A DNA stretch of 64,000 bases from Geminocystis sp. NIES-3709 (lineage in GTDB: Bacteria; Cyanobacteriota; Cyanobacteriia; Cyanobacteriales; Cyanobacteriaceae), in the NCBI RefSeq assembly GCF_001548115.1, contig NZ_AP014821.1, positions 310,001-374,000 of the forward strand, in the 5' to 3' direction. The notes beneath the pieces are model-generated. The model had not been told where the DNA came from. It saw only the letters and a program-made list of their open reading frames with translations, and searched no databases. This document shows positions 55,305-63,733 of this stretch, in pieces. The translations under genes were made by a program, and so were the position numbers. The first letter of the stretch is position 1, and every line of letters begins with the position of its first letter.

Positions 55305-56378
55305 TTATTCTGTCGCAATAATATGTAAATCGATTTGTTTTTTCCAAATTAATTTCATCAATTTTTGAGTAAAAGAACCTTTAAAAAATTGTTTCCAACG
55401 AGATTGTTGACTTTCACCAATGACGATTTGAGTAATTTTTTCTTGTTCCGCAATTTCGGCGATCGTAGTAGGAACATTATAACTTTTAACTCGTAAAAAA
55501 TTACCACTAAATTCCCGACAAAGTTGTTGACAAGTTTCAATATGGAGAGTTTCTGTTTTAGTCAAAAAATGATCTGGATTTTCCACAAAAAGAACATATA
55601 AAGGAACACTCATGTAATTTGCTAATCTAGCACCTCGACGTAATAGACGTAAAGAATTAGGATAAGTGGAGATACAGACTAAAACTCTTTCCTGAATAAG
55701 ATAACATTGTTTAGAGGATAAAGATTCTTCCGCTTCTTCCACCGTATTAGCGACTTCTCTTAAAGCTAACTCTCTTAAAGCGATTAGATTTTTACGTTGA
55801 AAGAAATTTTGTAAAGACTGCTGAATTTTCTCTGGGGCGTAAATTTTGCCATCTAATAATCTTTGTTCTAAAGTTTCCGCCGTCACATCAATAACGACTA
55901 TTTCATCAGCTTCTTCTAAGAGACGATCTGGAATGCGTTCTCTGACAATTACACCCGTAATTTTTGCAACCAAATCATTCAAACTTTCTAAATGTTGAAT
56001 ATTGAGAGTGGAATAAACATTAATCCCTGCTATCAAAATTTCTTCAACATCTTGATAGCGTTTTTGATTTAAAGAACCGGGTATATTAGTATGAGCTAAT
56101 TCATCAATCAAAACTAATTGAGGAAAACGTTGGATAATCGCTTTTGTATCCATTTCCGTCAAAGTTAAATTTCCTTGATTAATAGATTGACGATGGATAA
56201 CCTCTAAACCTTCAGCTTGTACGATCGTTTCTTGACGATTATGGGTTTCTAATAAGCCGATAACAACATCAATACCTTCTTTTTTGAGGTTTTTTGCTTC
56301 TTGTAACATTCTATAGGTTTTACCGACTCCGGGAGCCATACCAATAAAAATTTTATGTCGTCCACGTCTTTCGCTCAT
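55305..56378 (-). CDS. kdpD: stand-alone KdpD N-terminal sensor protein (KdpD + USP domains)
   Basis: A 357-residue protein equal to the cytoplasmic N-terminal part of KdpD (E. coli KdpD is about 894 residues). The KdpD domain has the Walker A GMAPGVGKTYRM (13-24) and ELAHTNIPGSLNQKRYQDVEEIL. A universal stress protein domain follows from about 230 (ERVLVCISTYPNSLRLLRRGARLA ... QIVIGESQQSRWKQFFKGSFTQKLM). The membrane and histidine kinase parts are absent by design: cyanobacterial KdpDs such as the Synechocystis one are also short. Elsewhere it is linked to kdpABC; here no kdp genes are adjacent. In S. aureus the KdpD USP domain binds c-di-AMP. Confidence 0.88.
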   Translation of the reverse strand: MSERRGRHKIFIGMAPGVGKTYRMLQEAKNLKKEGIDVVIGLLETHNRQETIVQAEGLEVIHRQSINQGNLTLTEMDTKAIIQRFPQLVLIDELAHTNIPGSLNQKRYQDVEEILIAGINVYSTLNIQHLESLNDLVAKITGVIVRERIPDRLLEEADEIVVIDVTAETLEQRLLDGKIYAPEKIQQSLQNFFQRKNLIALRELALREVANTVEEAEESLSSKQCYLIQERVLVCISTYPNSLRLLRRGARLANYMSVPLYVLFVENPDHFLTKTETLHIETCQQLCREFSGNFLRVKSYNVPTTIAEIAEQEKITQIVIGESQQSRWKQFFKGSFTQKLMKLIWKKQIDLHIIATE

Positions 56379-56430
56379 ACTAATATAATTGTTGAGAACT
56401 TTTCACCGAAGCCAGATTTAATAATAAAAC

Positions 56431-57030
56431 TTATTTTTTTAGTTGTTTTCTAATAACCCAAATTACAAATAAAAATCCAATACTCAATAAACCAATTTTA
56501 GAAAAAGGTGCAATATATTCTTCAACTAATACATAATTATTTCCTAAAACATAACCAGCCCCCGTTAACAATGAAACCCAAAGTAATGTTCCTATGGTAG
56601 AGTAAATTACAAAAGAACTCATTTTCATGGCATTTATTCCGGCTGGTAGAGAAATTAGAGTTCGTATTCCGGGTACTAATCTACCTAAAAGAACAGCTAC
56701 ATTACCGTATTTATTAAACCATTTATTGGCTTTGTTAATATCACCCCCAGATACAAAAATCCATTTACCATATTGATCAGCTAATTTTTCCAGTTTTATT
56801 TCATCGACAATTATTCCCAAATAATACCAAGGAAATGCTCCCAAAATTGTTCCAATTACTCCAGCAGCGATCGCTGGAATTAACTCCATTTTTCCCTGAG
56901 ATACTGTAAAACCTGCTAACGGCATAATTAATTCTGAAGGAATAGGGGGAAATAAATTTTCTAAAAACATTAACAAAGCAATTCCTACATATCCCAGAGA
57001 ATTCATTGTACTTGTGATCCATTCAGTCAT
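56431..57030 (-). CDS. DedA-family membrane protein
   Basis: A 199-residue DedA/SNARE-associated membrane protein with about five to six hydrophobic segments. Conserved blocks are ENLFPPIPSELIMPLAGF, GTILGAFPWYYLG and RLVPGIRTLISLPAGINAMKMSSFVIYSTIGTLLW (the FGRxxPxxRxxxxxxAG motif). The family flips undecaprenyl phosphate, phosphatidylethanolamine or other lipids, or moves protons. Between kdpD (52 bp) and the ABC ATPase (61 bp) on the same strand, so possibly part of one long transcript. Confidence 0.92.
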   Translation of the reverse strand: MTEWITSTMNSLGYVGIALLMFLENLFPPIPSELIMPLAGFTVSQGKMELIPAIAAGVIGTILGAFPWYYLGIIVDEIKLEKLADQYGKWIFVSGGDINKANKWFNKYGNVAVLLGRLVPGIRTLISLPAGINAMKMSSFVIYSTIGTLLWVSLLTGAGYVLGNNYVLVEEYIAPFSKIGLLSIGFLFVIWVIRKQLKK

Positions 57031-57091
57031 TTTTTTACGGTACTTTTTTAAGTTAATTGATCAGAAATTTTACCGTCAATTAGCGTAAATT

Positions 57092-57913
57092 TTACTGATA
57101 TTTTTCGAGAAAATCTAAAGCCTGATTGCGTAACTCATAATATTCTGGTGTTTCTCGTAACTCATGAGCATATCTTGGGCGAGGTAAAGGAATATCAAGA
57201 ATTTTACCGATCGTAGCATTAGGAGCATTACTCATCATCACAACTTTATCGGACATAAAAATAGCCTCATCAACATCGTGAGTAATCATCATTACTGCTT
57301 GGCGATGATTTTCCCAAATATCTATTACCTGTTGTTGCAATTTAGGACGAGTTAAAGCATCCAACGCACCAAAAGGTTCATCTAGTAATAGTAATTTAGG
57401 GCGTGTGGCTAAAGCACGGGCAACTCCTACTCTTTGTTTCATCCCCCCTGAAAGTTCATGGGGATATTTATCGGCGGCGGGTGTTAAATTAACCATTTCA
57501 ATATGTTCATTCACGATACTGATTTTTTCCGCTTTATTAGCTGTTTTAAATACTTCATCTACCGCTAATCGAATATTCTCTCTGACTGTTAGCCAAGGAA
57601 GCAAAGCATAGCCTTGAAACACCATCATGCGATCGGCACCTGGTTTACGAATCCTTTTACCTTCTAAAGTTATCATTCCAGAGGTGGGTTTTTCTAAACC
57701 AGCGACAATTCTGACTAAAGTTGATTTACCGCAACCTGAGTGTCCAATTACAGAGACATACTCTTGTTGTCCTATCGTAAGATTAATCCCATTTAAGACT
57801 ACATAATCACTGCCATCAGTTTTTTTGAAGGCTTTAACTACGTTTTCAACTACTAAAAAATCCTCTGAGTTGATTGTGGAGGATTTGATTTGATTTTCTG
57901 TTGGGAATACCAT
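57092..57913 (-). CDS. ABC transporter ATP-binding protein (NrtD/SsuB/TauB-like)
   Basis: A 273-residue ATPase of the nitrate/sulfonate/taurine family: Walker A GHSGCGKSTLVRI, Q-loop VFQGYALLPWLTV, signature LSGGMKQRVGVARAL, Walker B LLLLDEPFGALDALTR and switch His in MMITHDVDEAIF. It powers the permease at 59410-60249. It is third in the order permease, binding protein, ATPase, 97 bp after the binding protein gene. That gap carries a CGCAAAG repeat. The substrate is not shown by sequence. Confidence 0.94.
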   Translation of the reverse strand: MVFPTENQIKSSTINSEDFLVVENVVKAFKKTDGSDYVVLNGINLTIGQQEYVSVIGHSGCGKSTLVRIVAGLEKPTSGMITLEGKRIRKPGADRMMVFQGYALLPWLTVRENIRLAVDEVFKTANKAEKISIVNEHIEMVNLTPAADKYPHELSGGMKQRVGVARALATRPKLLLLDEPFGALDALTRPKLQQQVIDIWENHRQAVMMITHDVDEAIFMSDKVVMMSNAPNATIGKILDIPLPRPRYAHELRETPEYYELRNQALDFLEKYQ

Positions 57914-57957
57914 ATTTACTCCTAATTATTTATGTTTGATTATGGGGGTAACTTTTT

Positions 57958-57994
57958 TCGCAAAGGCGCAAAGGCACAAAGAAAGGTACAAAGG
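57958..57994. repeat. CGCAAAG-type repeat inside ABC operon
   Basis: TCGCAAAGGCGCAAAGGCACAAAG then GAAAGGTACAAAGG: a longer form of the dispersed intergenic unit, located between the binding-protein and ATPase genes of the transporter operon, so it is transcribed. Confidence 0.6.
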
Positions 57995-58010
57995 GATTTT
58001 AATTTTAAGT

Positions 58011-59405
58011 CTAACCAAAAATTTGAGGACTATTGGCACGAATGTCAAAGCTCTTAATATAGCCAATGGGATCACTAGAATCAAAGGATTTACCGTCAAT
58101 AAAAGCGTCTCCTGACACTACTTTATGATCTTCCTTCGGACATTTAATCCCCATTTCTTCTGCTATATCTCGGTATAATTTGGTTTGCCATCCTTGACTA
58201 ACAATTTCTTCCGCATTTTTCGGAAATTCGGGAATTTGCCCCCATCGTGCGGCTTGAGTCATTAACCAAAAACCGTCCGATTGCCAAAGGAAGGTTGAAT
58301 GATCATTTTCAACGGTGGAAACTTCTGGAGGTATATCAAAAAATAGAGTTGTTTCTAAACTTTTTTTGATGCGAGGTTGATCATCAAATCCGCCGTAGTT
58401 GAAGTTACCCACAATACCGGGTTCAGTATATTTAGTTTTAGCACCTGTAAACGATCGTTGTGAGATTATCTTAGCAACTTCTTCTCTGTTTTCTTGTTTA
58501 CTGCAATATTGACAGGCTTCAATCATTGCTTTAACCAGTGAGCGATAAGTTTTAGGATTTTCCTTAATGAAGGATTCTTGTACTGCTAAAAGTCGATCGG
58601 GATGTCCTCGCCATATTTCTCTACCTTGGGCAAAGGTAAAACCAATACCCTCATTACCACTAATTGCTCTGGTATTCCAAGGTTCGGCTACCATATAGGC
58701 TTGCATTGCACCTATTCTCATGTTACTAACCATTTGCGGTGGTGGAGTAATTATTATTCGTAATTCATCAAGAGGATTTAAACCGACGGAAGCCACAAGA
58801 TAACGTACAAAATACTCATAAATAGCGGAACTTAGCACCACTGCCCAAACTCGCTCATGAAGAGGGGCTTTTTGCCAATAATTCCGTAAATTTTGCCCAA
58901 AGGCATCTAAATTGCCATTATAAGTATTCCAAGGTCTTACTCCCCCTTCCCATAGTTTACGATTCATAGTAAGAGCGTTACCATGACGGTGAATTGTCAT
59001 CGCCGCACAGAGGGGAAATTTTCTCGCTCCTTCAGCCCCTAATCTAGCATTGGTGACAGCACCAGAAACTACGGGGGAAGCGTCTAATCTGCCAAAAATA
59101 ATCCCATCTCTGGAATTTGCCCAACTTGCTTCTCGACTCAAGGTGACGTTTAAGCCATATTTACGAAAAAATCCTTTTTCCCATGCGATCGCAAAAGGTG
59201 CACAGTCGTTAACGGGTACAAAACCAACGGTTAAATTCGGTTTTTCTAAAGTTTCAGGTTTGATAATCTGCTCTACGGCTAAAGCACTTTCGGGGATCTT
59301 ATTAGGTTGTTTGCCCTGTTGATGAGTACAACCGTAAAATGCGATCGTCCCTGCTGTTGCTCCCATTCCTTGTAAAAAGAATCTTCGATTTTGATATTTA
59401 CTCAT
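58011..59405 (-). CDS. NrtA-like ABC substrate-binding lipoprotein (Tat signal)
   Basis: A 464-residue binding protein of the NrtA/CmpA/SsuA type. The N-terminus has a twin-arginine motif (NRRFFLQG) followed by a hydrophobic stretch and a lipobox-like AFYGC (Cys26), so export by Tat and lipid anchoring is likely. The core is TVGFVPVNDCAPFAIAWEKGFFRKYGLNV, DGIIFGRLDASPVVSGAV and MRIGAMQAYMVAEPWNTRAI (clamp regions of NrtA). Length is close to NrtA (about 440). Ligand (nitrate, bicarbonate, cyanate, guanidine or another small solute) cannot be told. The start is 4 bp after the permease stop. Confidence 0.88.
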   Translation of the reverse strand: MSKYQNRRFFLQGMGATAGTIAFYGCTHQQGKQPNKIPESALAVEQIIKPETLEKPNLTVGFVPVNDCAPFAIAWEKGFFRKYGLNVTLSREASWANSRDGIIFGRLDASPVVSGAVTNARLGAEGARKFPLCAAMTIHRHGNALTMNRKLWEGGVRPWNTYNGNLDAFGQNLRNYWQKAPLHERVWAVVLSSAIYEYFVRYLVASVGLNPLDELRIIITPPPQMVSNMRIGAMQAYMVAEPWNTRAISGNEGIGFTFAQGREIWRGHPDRLLAVQESFIKENPKTYRSLVKAMIEACQYCSKQENREEVAKIISQRSFTGAKTKYTEPGIVGNFNYGGFDDQPRIKKSLETTLFFDIPPEVSTVENDHSTFLWQSDGFWLMTQAARWGQIPEFPKNAEEIVSQGWQTKLYRDIAEEMGIKCPKEDHKVVSGDAFIDGKSFDSSDPIGYIKSFDIRANSPQIFG

Positions 59406-59409
59406 CTTT

Positions 59410-60216
59410 TTAACCTCTTGCCGGGCGATGGGTGATCATAACTTGTAGTTGGGCTAAGGCATAATCGAGAATTAACCCTGTCAAACCAATGACAAATACC
59501 GCTAAAAATACAGAACTAACATTGAGACGATTCCACTCATCCCAAACGAAAAAGCCAATACCAACACCCCCTGTGAGCATTTCTACCGCCACAATTACTA
59601 ACCAAGCGATACCTAAACTAATCCTTAAACCCGTAAAAATATAAGGCAGACTCGCAGGAAGTACCACTTTAAATAATTGTTTCCAACGAGGCATCTCTAA
59701 AACATCGGCAACTTCTAAGTATTCTTTGGGAATATTCATCACTCCTTCGGCGGTATTCATAATAGTTGACCATAATGAAGTTATAAAAATTACAAAAATA
59801 GCAGAAGGTTCAGCAGAATTGAAAATAGCTAAGGCAATGGGTAGCCATACAAGAGGAGAAACGGGTTTAAATACTTGAATAATCGGATTGATAATTTGCC
59901 ATGCACTGTGATTCATTCCAATTAAAAATCCCACAGGAATAGCCACGATCGCACCTAAGAAAAAACCGATCAAAACACGGCGTAAACTAGCTAATAGTAA
60001 CCATCCTAAACCCAAATCACCAGGTCCTCGACGGTAAAAAGGATTTAAAATAAAATCGAGATTTTTTGCTAATGCTTCTGGAGGAGTTGGCATCATTTCC
60101 CCACGGAATAAGGCGATCACCCACCAAAGAGCAATAACACCAACAAAACCAACGATCGGTAATAAGAAATTAGAATTTGTGACAAAATTGAGAAAGTTAT
60201 TTTTCTTTGCTTTCAT
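59410..60216 (-). CDS. NrtB-like ABC permease (nitrate/sulfonate family)
   Basis: A permease of 268 residues from ATG 60216 (a TTG at 60249 would give 279). About six membrane helices (FLLPIVGFVGVIALWWVIALF, VLIGFFLGAIVAIPVGFLIG, AIFVIFITSLWSTIMNT and others) and the binding-protein-dependent EAA loop (EVADVLEMPRWKQLFKVVLPASLPYIFTGLRISLG) match NrtB/SsuC/CynB. It is the first gene of the permease-binding protein-ATPase operon. Its leader holds a c-di-AMP riboswitch about 410 nt upstream of the TTG, so this operon is the nearest downstream target of that RNA. Confidence 0.9.
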   Translation of the reverse strand: MKAKKNNFLNFVTNSNFLLPIVGFVGVIALWWVIALFRGEMMPTPPEALAKNLDFILNPFYRRGPGDLGLGWLLLASLRRVLIGFFLGAIVAIPVGFLIGMNHSAWQIINPIIQVFKPVSPLVWLPIALAIFNSAEPSAIFVIFITSLWSTIMNTAEGVMNIPKEYLEVADVLEMPRWKQLFKVVLPASLPYIFTGLRISLGIAWLVIVAVEMLTGGVGIGFFVWDEWNRLNVSSVFLAVFVIGLTGLILDYALAQLQVMITHRPARG

Positions 60217-60660
60217 AAAAATTAGAAATTGTGATTGATTTTTGCTCAATATAGCTAACTTTTTTCTCTCAAAATTATGATCTTCTTACCCTCTCAAATT
60301 AAGAAGATTGAGAAAGTAAAATTTAGCGAAGAAGTTAGTAAATACATGAAATAGGAATATCCAAAGCGTTTTTTCAGTGTTTAAAAGTCGCTTTTTATTA
60401 ATTGCTATAAAACTATTTAGACAAAAGACAAGTTAAGAAAATACTTTTTTTGATAAGTAAATTGTCTCAGTTTTTGGACAATAAAATATCAAGTTTTTAT
60501 CCTTAAGTTACGATGCAGAAAATAGTTCAAAAAATTTTTGTTAAGAACAATTCATATAATTAGTTACACCTCAAAATTCAGTAAAGGTAATCAAATGTAG
60601 AGATTTGTCAAAGTCGGAATACCTAAATGAAATTGAGACACGAAAAATGCTCATTCTTTA

Positions 60661-60808
60661 GTCTCCTCTCAATGCCTACGAGGTTAGCTGACGGGCTAGG
60701 ACTGAGAGATGTCCTTCTTTACTGTTAAAGTAACGATAAGCCCCTAAATTGGTTCCCCCGTTTCCATTTGATCAAGTTAATTGACATTTTGGAATTAGGC
60801 CGACTCAC
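60661..60808 (-). promoter_or_regulatory. cyclic di-AMP riboswitch (ydaO/yuaA type)
   Basis: On the minus strand the sequence runs GTCGGCCTAATTCC ... GGAAACGGGGGAACCA ... TTAGGGGCTTATC ... AGAAGGACATCTCTCAGTCC ... TAGCCCGTCAGCTAACCTCG, then TAGGCATTGAGAGGAGAC. These match, in order, the conserved blocks of the ydaO/yuaA aptamer (GGNNCCGxGGAACC, GGGG, GACAGCTAACCTCGTAAGC, GAGAGGAGA). The RNA binds two c-di-AMP molecules and usually lowers expression of osmolyte and K+ transport or wall genes when the ligand is high. Nearest downstream gene: NrtB-like permease. The 3' strand ATTGAGA (60667-60673) can re-pair with TCTCAAT (60632-60638), a possible switching element. Confidence 0.9.
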
Positions 60809-60887
60809 TCTAAAAATAGATTCTATCCTATTCATTAAGTTTTTTGTGTGATGGTGAAAACAAAATTAGATTAATTTATAATTTATA

Positions 60888-60922
60888 TCGCAAAGACGCA
60901 AAGGCGTGAGGAAGGTACAAAG
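60888..60922. repeat. CGCAAAG-type repeat
   Basis: TCGCAAAGACGCAAAGGCGTGAGGAAGGTACAAAG: a copy of the dispersed unit. It lies about 80 bp upstream of the c-di-AMP riboswitch (minus strand) and next to an IS remnant. Like the copy at 57958, it contains GAAGGTACAAAG-type flanking sequence. Confidence 0.6.
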
Positions 60923-60959
60923 ATTTAATAATAAATTTATGAAGTTTGCTTTGAAGTTT

Positions 60960-61101
60960 AGGGTGTCTCATAAATTAGAACTTAAAATCAAGAGAGAATA
61001 TACATCTGAATAATTTTTAGACAGAAACACAGTGTGGTAAGAAGATGCCTCATTATGCTTTAAAAGATAATCAATGGGAAAGAATTAAAGATATGCTGTA
61101 G
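60960..61101 (+). mobile_element. IS5-like insertion sequence end with truncated transposase start
   Basis: AGGGTGTCTCATAAATTAGAACT looks like an insertion-sequence left end. From ATG 61045 an 18-codon frame, MPHYALKDNQWERIKDML and stop, matches the N-terminus of IS5-family transposases (xxxxLxDxQWxRIxxLLP). The rest of the transposase is absent; hisS ends 50 bp further on. It is a remnant, not active. The 60250-60660 spacer below the riboswitch shows only the hairpin noted there. Confidence 0.6.
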
Positions 61102-61152
61102 TGTAAATTTAATTCAAATTTGGGAGCAAAAATAAAAGTAGAGAGGGTGATT

Positions 61153-62400
61153 TTATGATAAATTTAAAATCAAATTTTCTTGGGATACGGTTTTTTGTTC
61201 TGAAGTTCCTAAGTTTTTAATTTGAATTGTTTCTTCTTCTACTTCACTATCCCCCAACACTAAACAGATTTTAGCACCACTTCGATCGGCTCGTTTGAAC
61301 TGTTTAGCGAAGTTACTCCCAGTAAGGTCTAATTCTACCTTAAAACCATCTTGACGCAATTGTTGAGCAATGACAAGAGCTTGATTTTCCGCTTTTTCTC
61401 CACGAGAGATAAAATATATATCAGGGGTAGATGCTTTTAAGGGTTGTAATTGCTCTAGTAATAAGATTAATCTCTCCATACCCATTGCCCAACCCACTGC
61501 AGGAGTTGGTGTACCGCCCAACTGGGATATTAAACCGTCATATCTTCCACCACCGCATACCGTAGCCTGAGCCCCTAAATCACTAGATATTATTTCAAAT
61601 GCAGTGTGAGTATAATAATCTAAACCCCTTACCAATCGAGGATTTAATTCATAAGAGATACCTAAAAGGCTCAAAAGAGTTGATACTTTATCAAAATGGT
61701 TTTTTGAATCATTTTCCAGATAATCGAGGATACTAGGAGCATTTGCGGCGATTTCTTGAGTTTTTTGATCTTTGCTGTCCAAAATACGCAAGGGATTGCG
61801 ACTGAGTCTATCCTGTGAATCAACATCTAAATCATCTTTGTAGGGGGTGAAATAGTCCACTAAAGCTTGTCGATAATTTTGTCTATCCTCTTTACTGCCT
61901 ACAGAATTAAGTTGCAAAGTGAGGTTTTTTAATCCCAAGGCTTTTAATATATCAGTAGCGATCGCAATTACTTCCACATCAGCACGAGGAGTATTACTAC
62001 CCAATAATTCTAATCCTATTTGATGAAACTGTCGTTGTCTTCCAGCTTGGGGACGTTCATAACGAAACATTGCCCCACAATACCATAGTCGATCGACTCC
62101 TCCAGAAGCAAACAATTTATTTTGAATGTACGATCGTGCTACTCCTGCAGTACCTTCAGGACGTAATGTAATACTTCGATCTCCTTTGTCAATAAAAGTG
62201 TACATTTCTTTTCCGACTACATCAGTCGCTTCTCCGATACCCCTTTCAAATAGAGGAGTTTGTTCAAAAATTGGTGTCCTAATTTCCTGATAACTAGCTT
62301 TAGCAAAAATTTCTGAAGCGGTTTTTTCCAAAAATTGCCAGTAAATAATTTCTTCAGGAAGAATATCTTTTGTTCCCCTAATAGCTTGAATAATGCTCAT
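61153..62400 (-). CDS. hisS: histidyl-tRNA synthetase
   Basis: A 415-residue class II synthetase charging tRNA-His. Motif 1 region AIRGTKDILPEE, EIRTPIFEQTPLFERGIGE, motif 2 RPEGTAGVARSY ... FRYERPQAGRQRQFHQIGLE, the histidine-specific VRGLDYYTHTAFE, motif 3 in GWAMGMERL and a C-terminal anticodon-binding domain (DIYFISRGEKAENQALVIAQQLR). Length is standard. Single gene; the truncated IS lies immediately downstream. Confidence 0.97.
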   Translation of the reverse strand: MSIIQAIRGTKDILPEEIIYWQFLEKTASEIFAKASYQEIRTPIFEQTPLFERGIGEATDVVGKEMYTFIDKGDRSITLRPEGTAGVARSYIQNKLFASGGVDRLWYCGAMFRYERPQAGRQRQFHQIGLELLGSNTPRADVEVIAIATDILKALGLKNLTLQLNSVGSKEDRQNYRQALVDYFTPYKDDLDVDSQDRLSRNPLRILDSKDQKTQEIAANAPSILDYLENDSKNHFDKVSTLLSLLGISYELNPRLVRGLDYYTHTAFEIISSDLGAQATVCGGGRYDGLISQLGGTPTPAVGWAMGMERLILLLEQLQPLKASTPDIYFISRGEKAENQALVIAQQLRQDGFKVELDLTGSNFAKQFKRADRSGAKICLVLGDSEVEEETIQIKNLGTSEQKTVSQENLILNLS

Positions 62401-62801
62401 AAAATTTATTTATTTTAGAAGTAAAGTATATATAAAGTATATAAATTTAAGATAAAATAGCTAATTATTGTTTAATATTGATTATAAACTATTTTTTAAG
62501 TATATTTTGATTATATATTAATTTTAGAATAACATGGCGTTTTTTTTTTAAATTTTAATTAATAGTATTTTTATGTATTATGTATTTATTGTACTATTTT
62601 GCCATAAAACTCCCATGGCTTTTCTACAGTAGTTATGATAGATTACTAGAAAATAATTGATAGAAATCTTAATCTATCTAGTTTGAAGTATAAAAAAAAG
62701 CAATTGTTATAAATTAACAGTTTTAATTTAACGTAACACTTAACACCTTTTTTTCGGAATAATTTATCACGACGAGAAGTAACCGAGGCACTTATATTGT
62801 C
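62401..62801. other. 401-bp AT-rich spacer
   Basis: Between hisS and tatC (both minus). Very AT-rich, with a T9-10 run near 62538. No gene, RNA or clear terminator seen. It should carry the hisS promoter near 62400-62500 and the 3' end of the tatC transcript. Confidence 0.3.
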
Positions 62802-63596
62802 CTATTTACCAGTTAATTTAACAATACCGATACCACTAAAATATAAGGCTAAAACTGCCCCTCCAAGCAAAGACTGAGTAAGTGGGTCTGTTGAAGGTGT
62901 TAGTACTGCACCTAAAATCACCCCTCCCAATACAACGATACGCCAAGCAGATAACATTTGTTGAGAAGAAACGATGTTTAATGTGCCTAAAAGTAATTGA
63001 ATTATAGGGATTTGAAAAGCTAAACCAGTGGAAAACATTAACAATAATATAAATTTGAAGTACTTATCGATCGACCATAACTGTTCAACTACATCACCAC
63101 CATAATTCACGAAAAAATTGAGGGCGGCGGGGATAAGTAAATAATAAGCAAAGGCTAAACCAGAGAAAAAGAGAATACTAGAACCGAATACAATAGGAGC
63201 TATGGTTTTCCTTTCTTTACGAGTTAATCCGGGAGTAACAAACTGAACGATTTGATATAAAATGACGGGAGCGGAAATTAAAATACCTGTATAACCAGCT
63301 ACTTGAATAGAAACAAAGAAAAATTCTCCCGGTGCTAATTGTAAAAACTTGACATCTCCAGCAGGAATTTCTAACCATGCTACAATCTTTTTGACAAAGA
63401 AAAAACAGGAAATCGCACCAATTCCCATCGCAATTATACTGACGAAAATTCGTTGTCGTAATTCTTCAAGATGATCAAAAAAAGGCATTTCCGCCTCCGT
63501 CTGATTTGGTATTTCATTCCAGTAGTCTTCGTTTTTATCTTGAGATTTTTTTTCTAATTCCTGAGTTGTCATTTTGAATAAATTAATAATTGACAT
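62802..63596 (-). CDS. tatC: Sec-independent protein translocase TatC
   Basis: A 264-residue TatC (256 if the Met at residue 9, 63572, is the start). It has six predicted membrane helices and the signal-recognition N-terminus [18 protein letters not shown] with the conserved Glu/Arg. The conserved loop [12 protein letters not shown] is followed by [16 protein letters not shown]. It receives twin-arginine precursors; in cyanobacteria it serves Rieske protein and others. The Tat-type binding protein at 58011 is a plausible client. A Fur-box-like site lies about 120 bp upstream. Confidence 0.96.
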   Translation of the reverse strand: MSIINLFKMTTQELEKKSQDKNEDYWNEIPNQTEAEMPFFDHLEELRQRIFVSIIAMGIGAISCFFFVKKIVAWLEIPAGDVKFLQLAPGEFFFVSIQVAGYTGILISAPVILYQIVQFVTPGLTRKERKTIAPIVFGSSILFFSGLAFAYYLLIPAALNFFVNYGGDVVEQLWSIDKYFKFILLLMFSTGLAFQIPIIQLLLGTLNIVSSQQMLSAWRIVVLGGVILGAVLTPSTDPLTQSLLGGAVLALYFSGIGIVKLTGK

Positions 63597-63714
63597 ACCA
63601 CAAGTTTTATTCTATCAAATTTAAGGGTTAGGATTTTAATAATTTCTTTAACAATTATGAGAAATTTATAGATGAGACAACCCAAAACATGATCAACTTT
63701 TGTTCCCCATGAAT

Positions 63715-63733
63715 AATAATGATTATCATTTTA
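63715..63733. promoter_or_regulatory. Fur-box-like site upstream of tatC
   Basis: AATAATGATTATCATTTTA matches 15 of 19 positions of the GATAATGATAATCATTATC consensus, with the core AATGATTATCATT intact. It lies in the 294-bp spacer between the prepilin peptidase gene and tatC, about 120 bp before the tatC ATG. Iron control of a tat gene would be unusual; a spurious match in AT-rich DNA is possible. Confidence 0.45.

Noticed and set aside
57092-60249. Assigning the ABC transporter as a true nitrate transporter nrtABD
   Set aside because: The NrtA/CmpA/SsuA/Cyn/guanidine branches cannot be separated without alignment; the fused NrtC-type ATPase is absent and the leader carries a c-di-AMP riboswitch, so a gene symbol is not justified.
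60661-60808. Guanidine-I (ykkC) riboswitch as an alternative reading of the aptamer
   Set aside because: The ykkC blocks (ACACGG, AAAGCCCGGGAGA) are absent, while the ydaO blocks are present in order.
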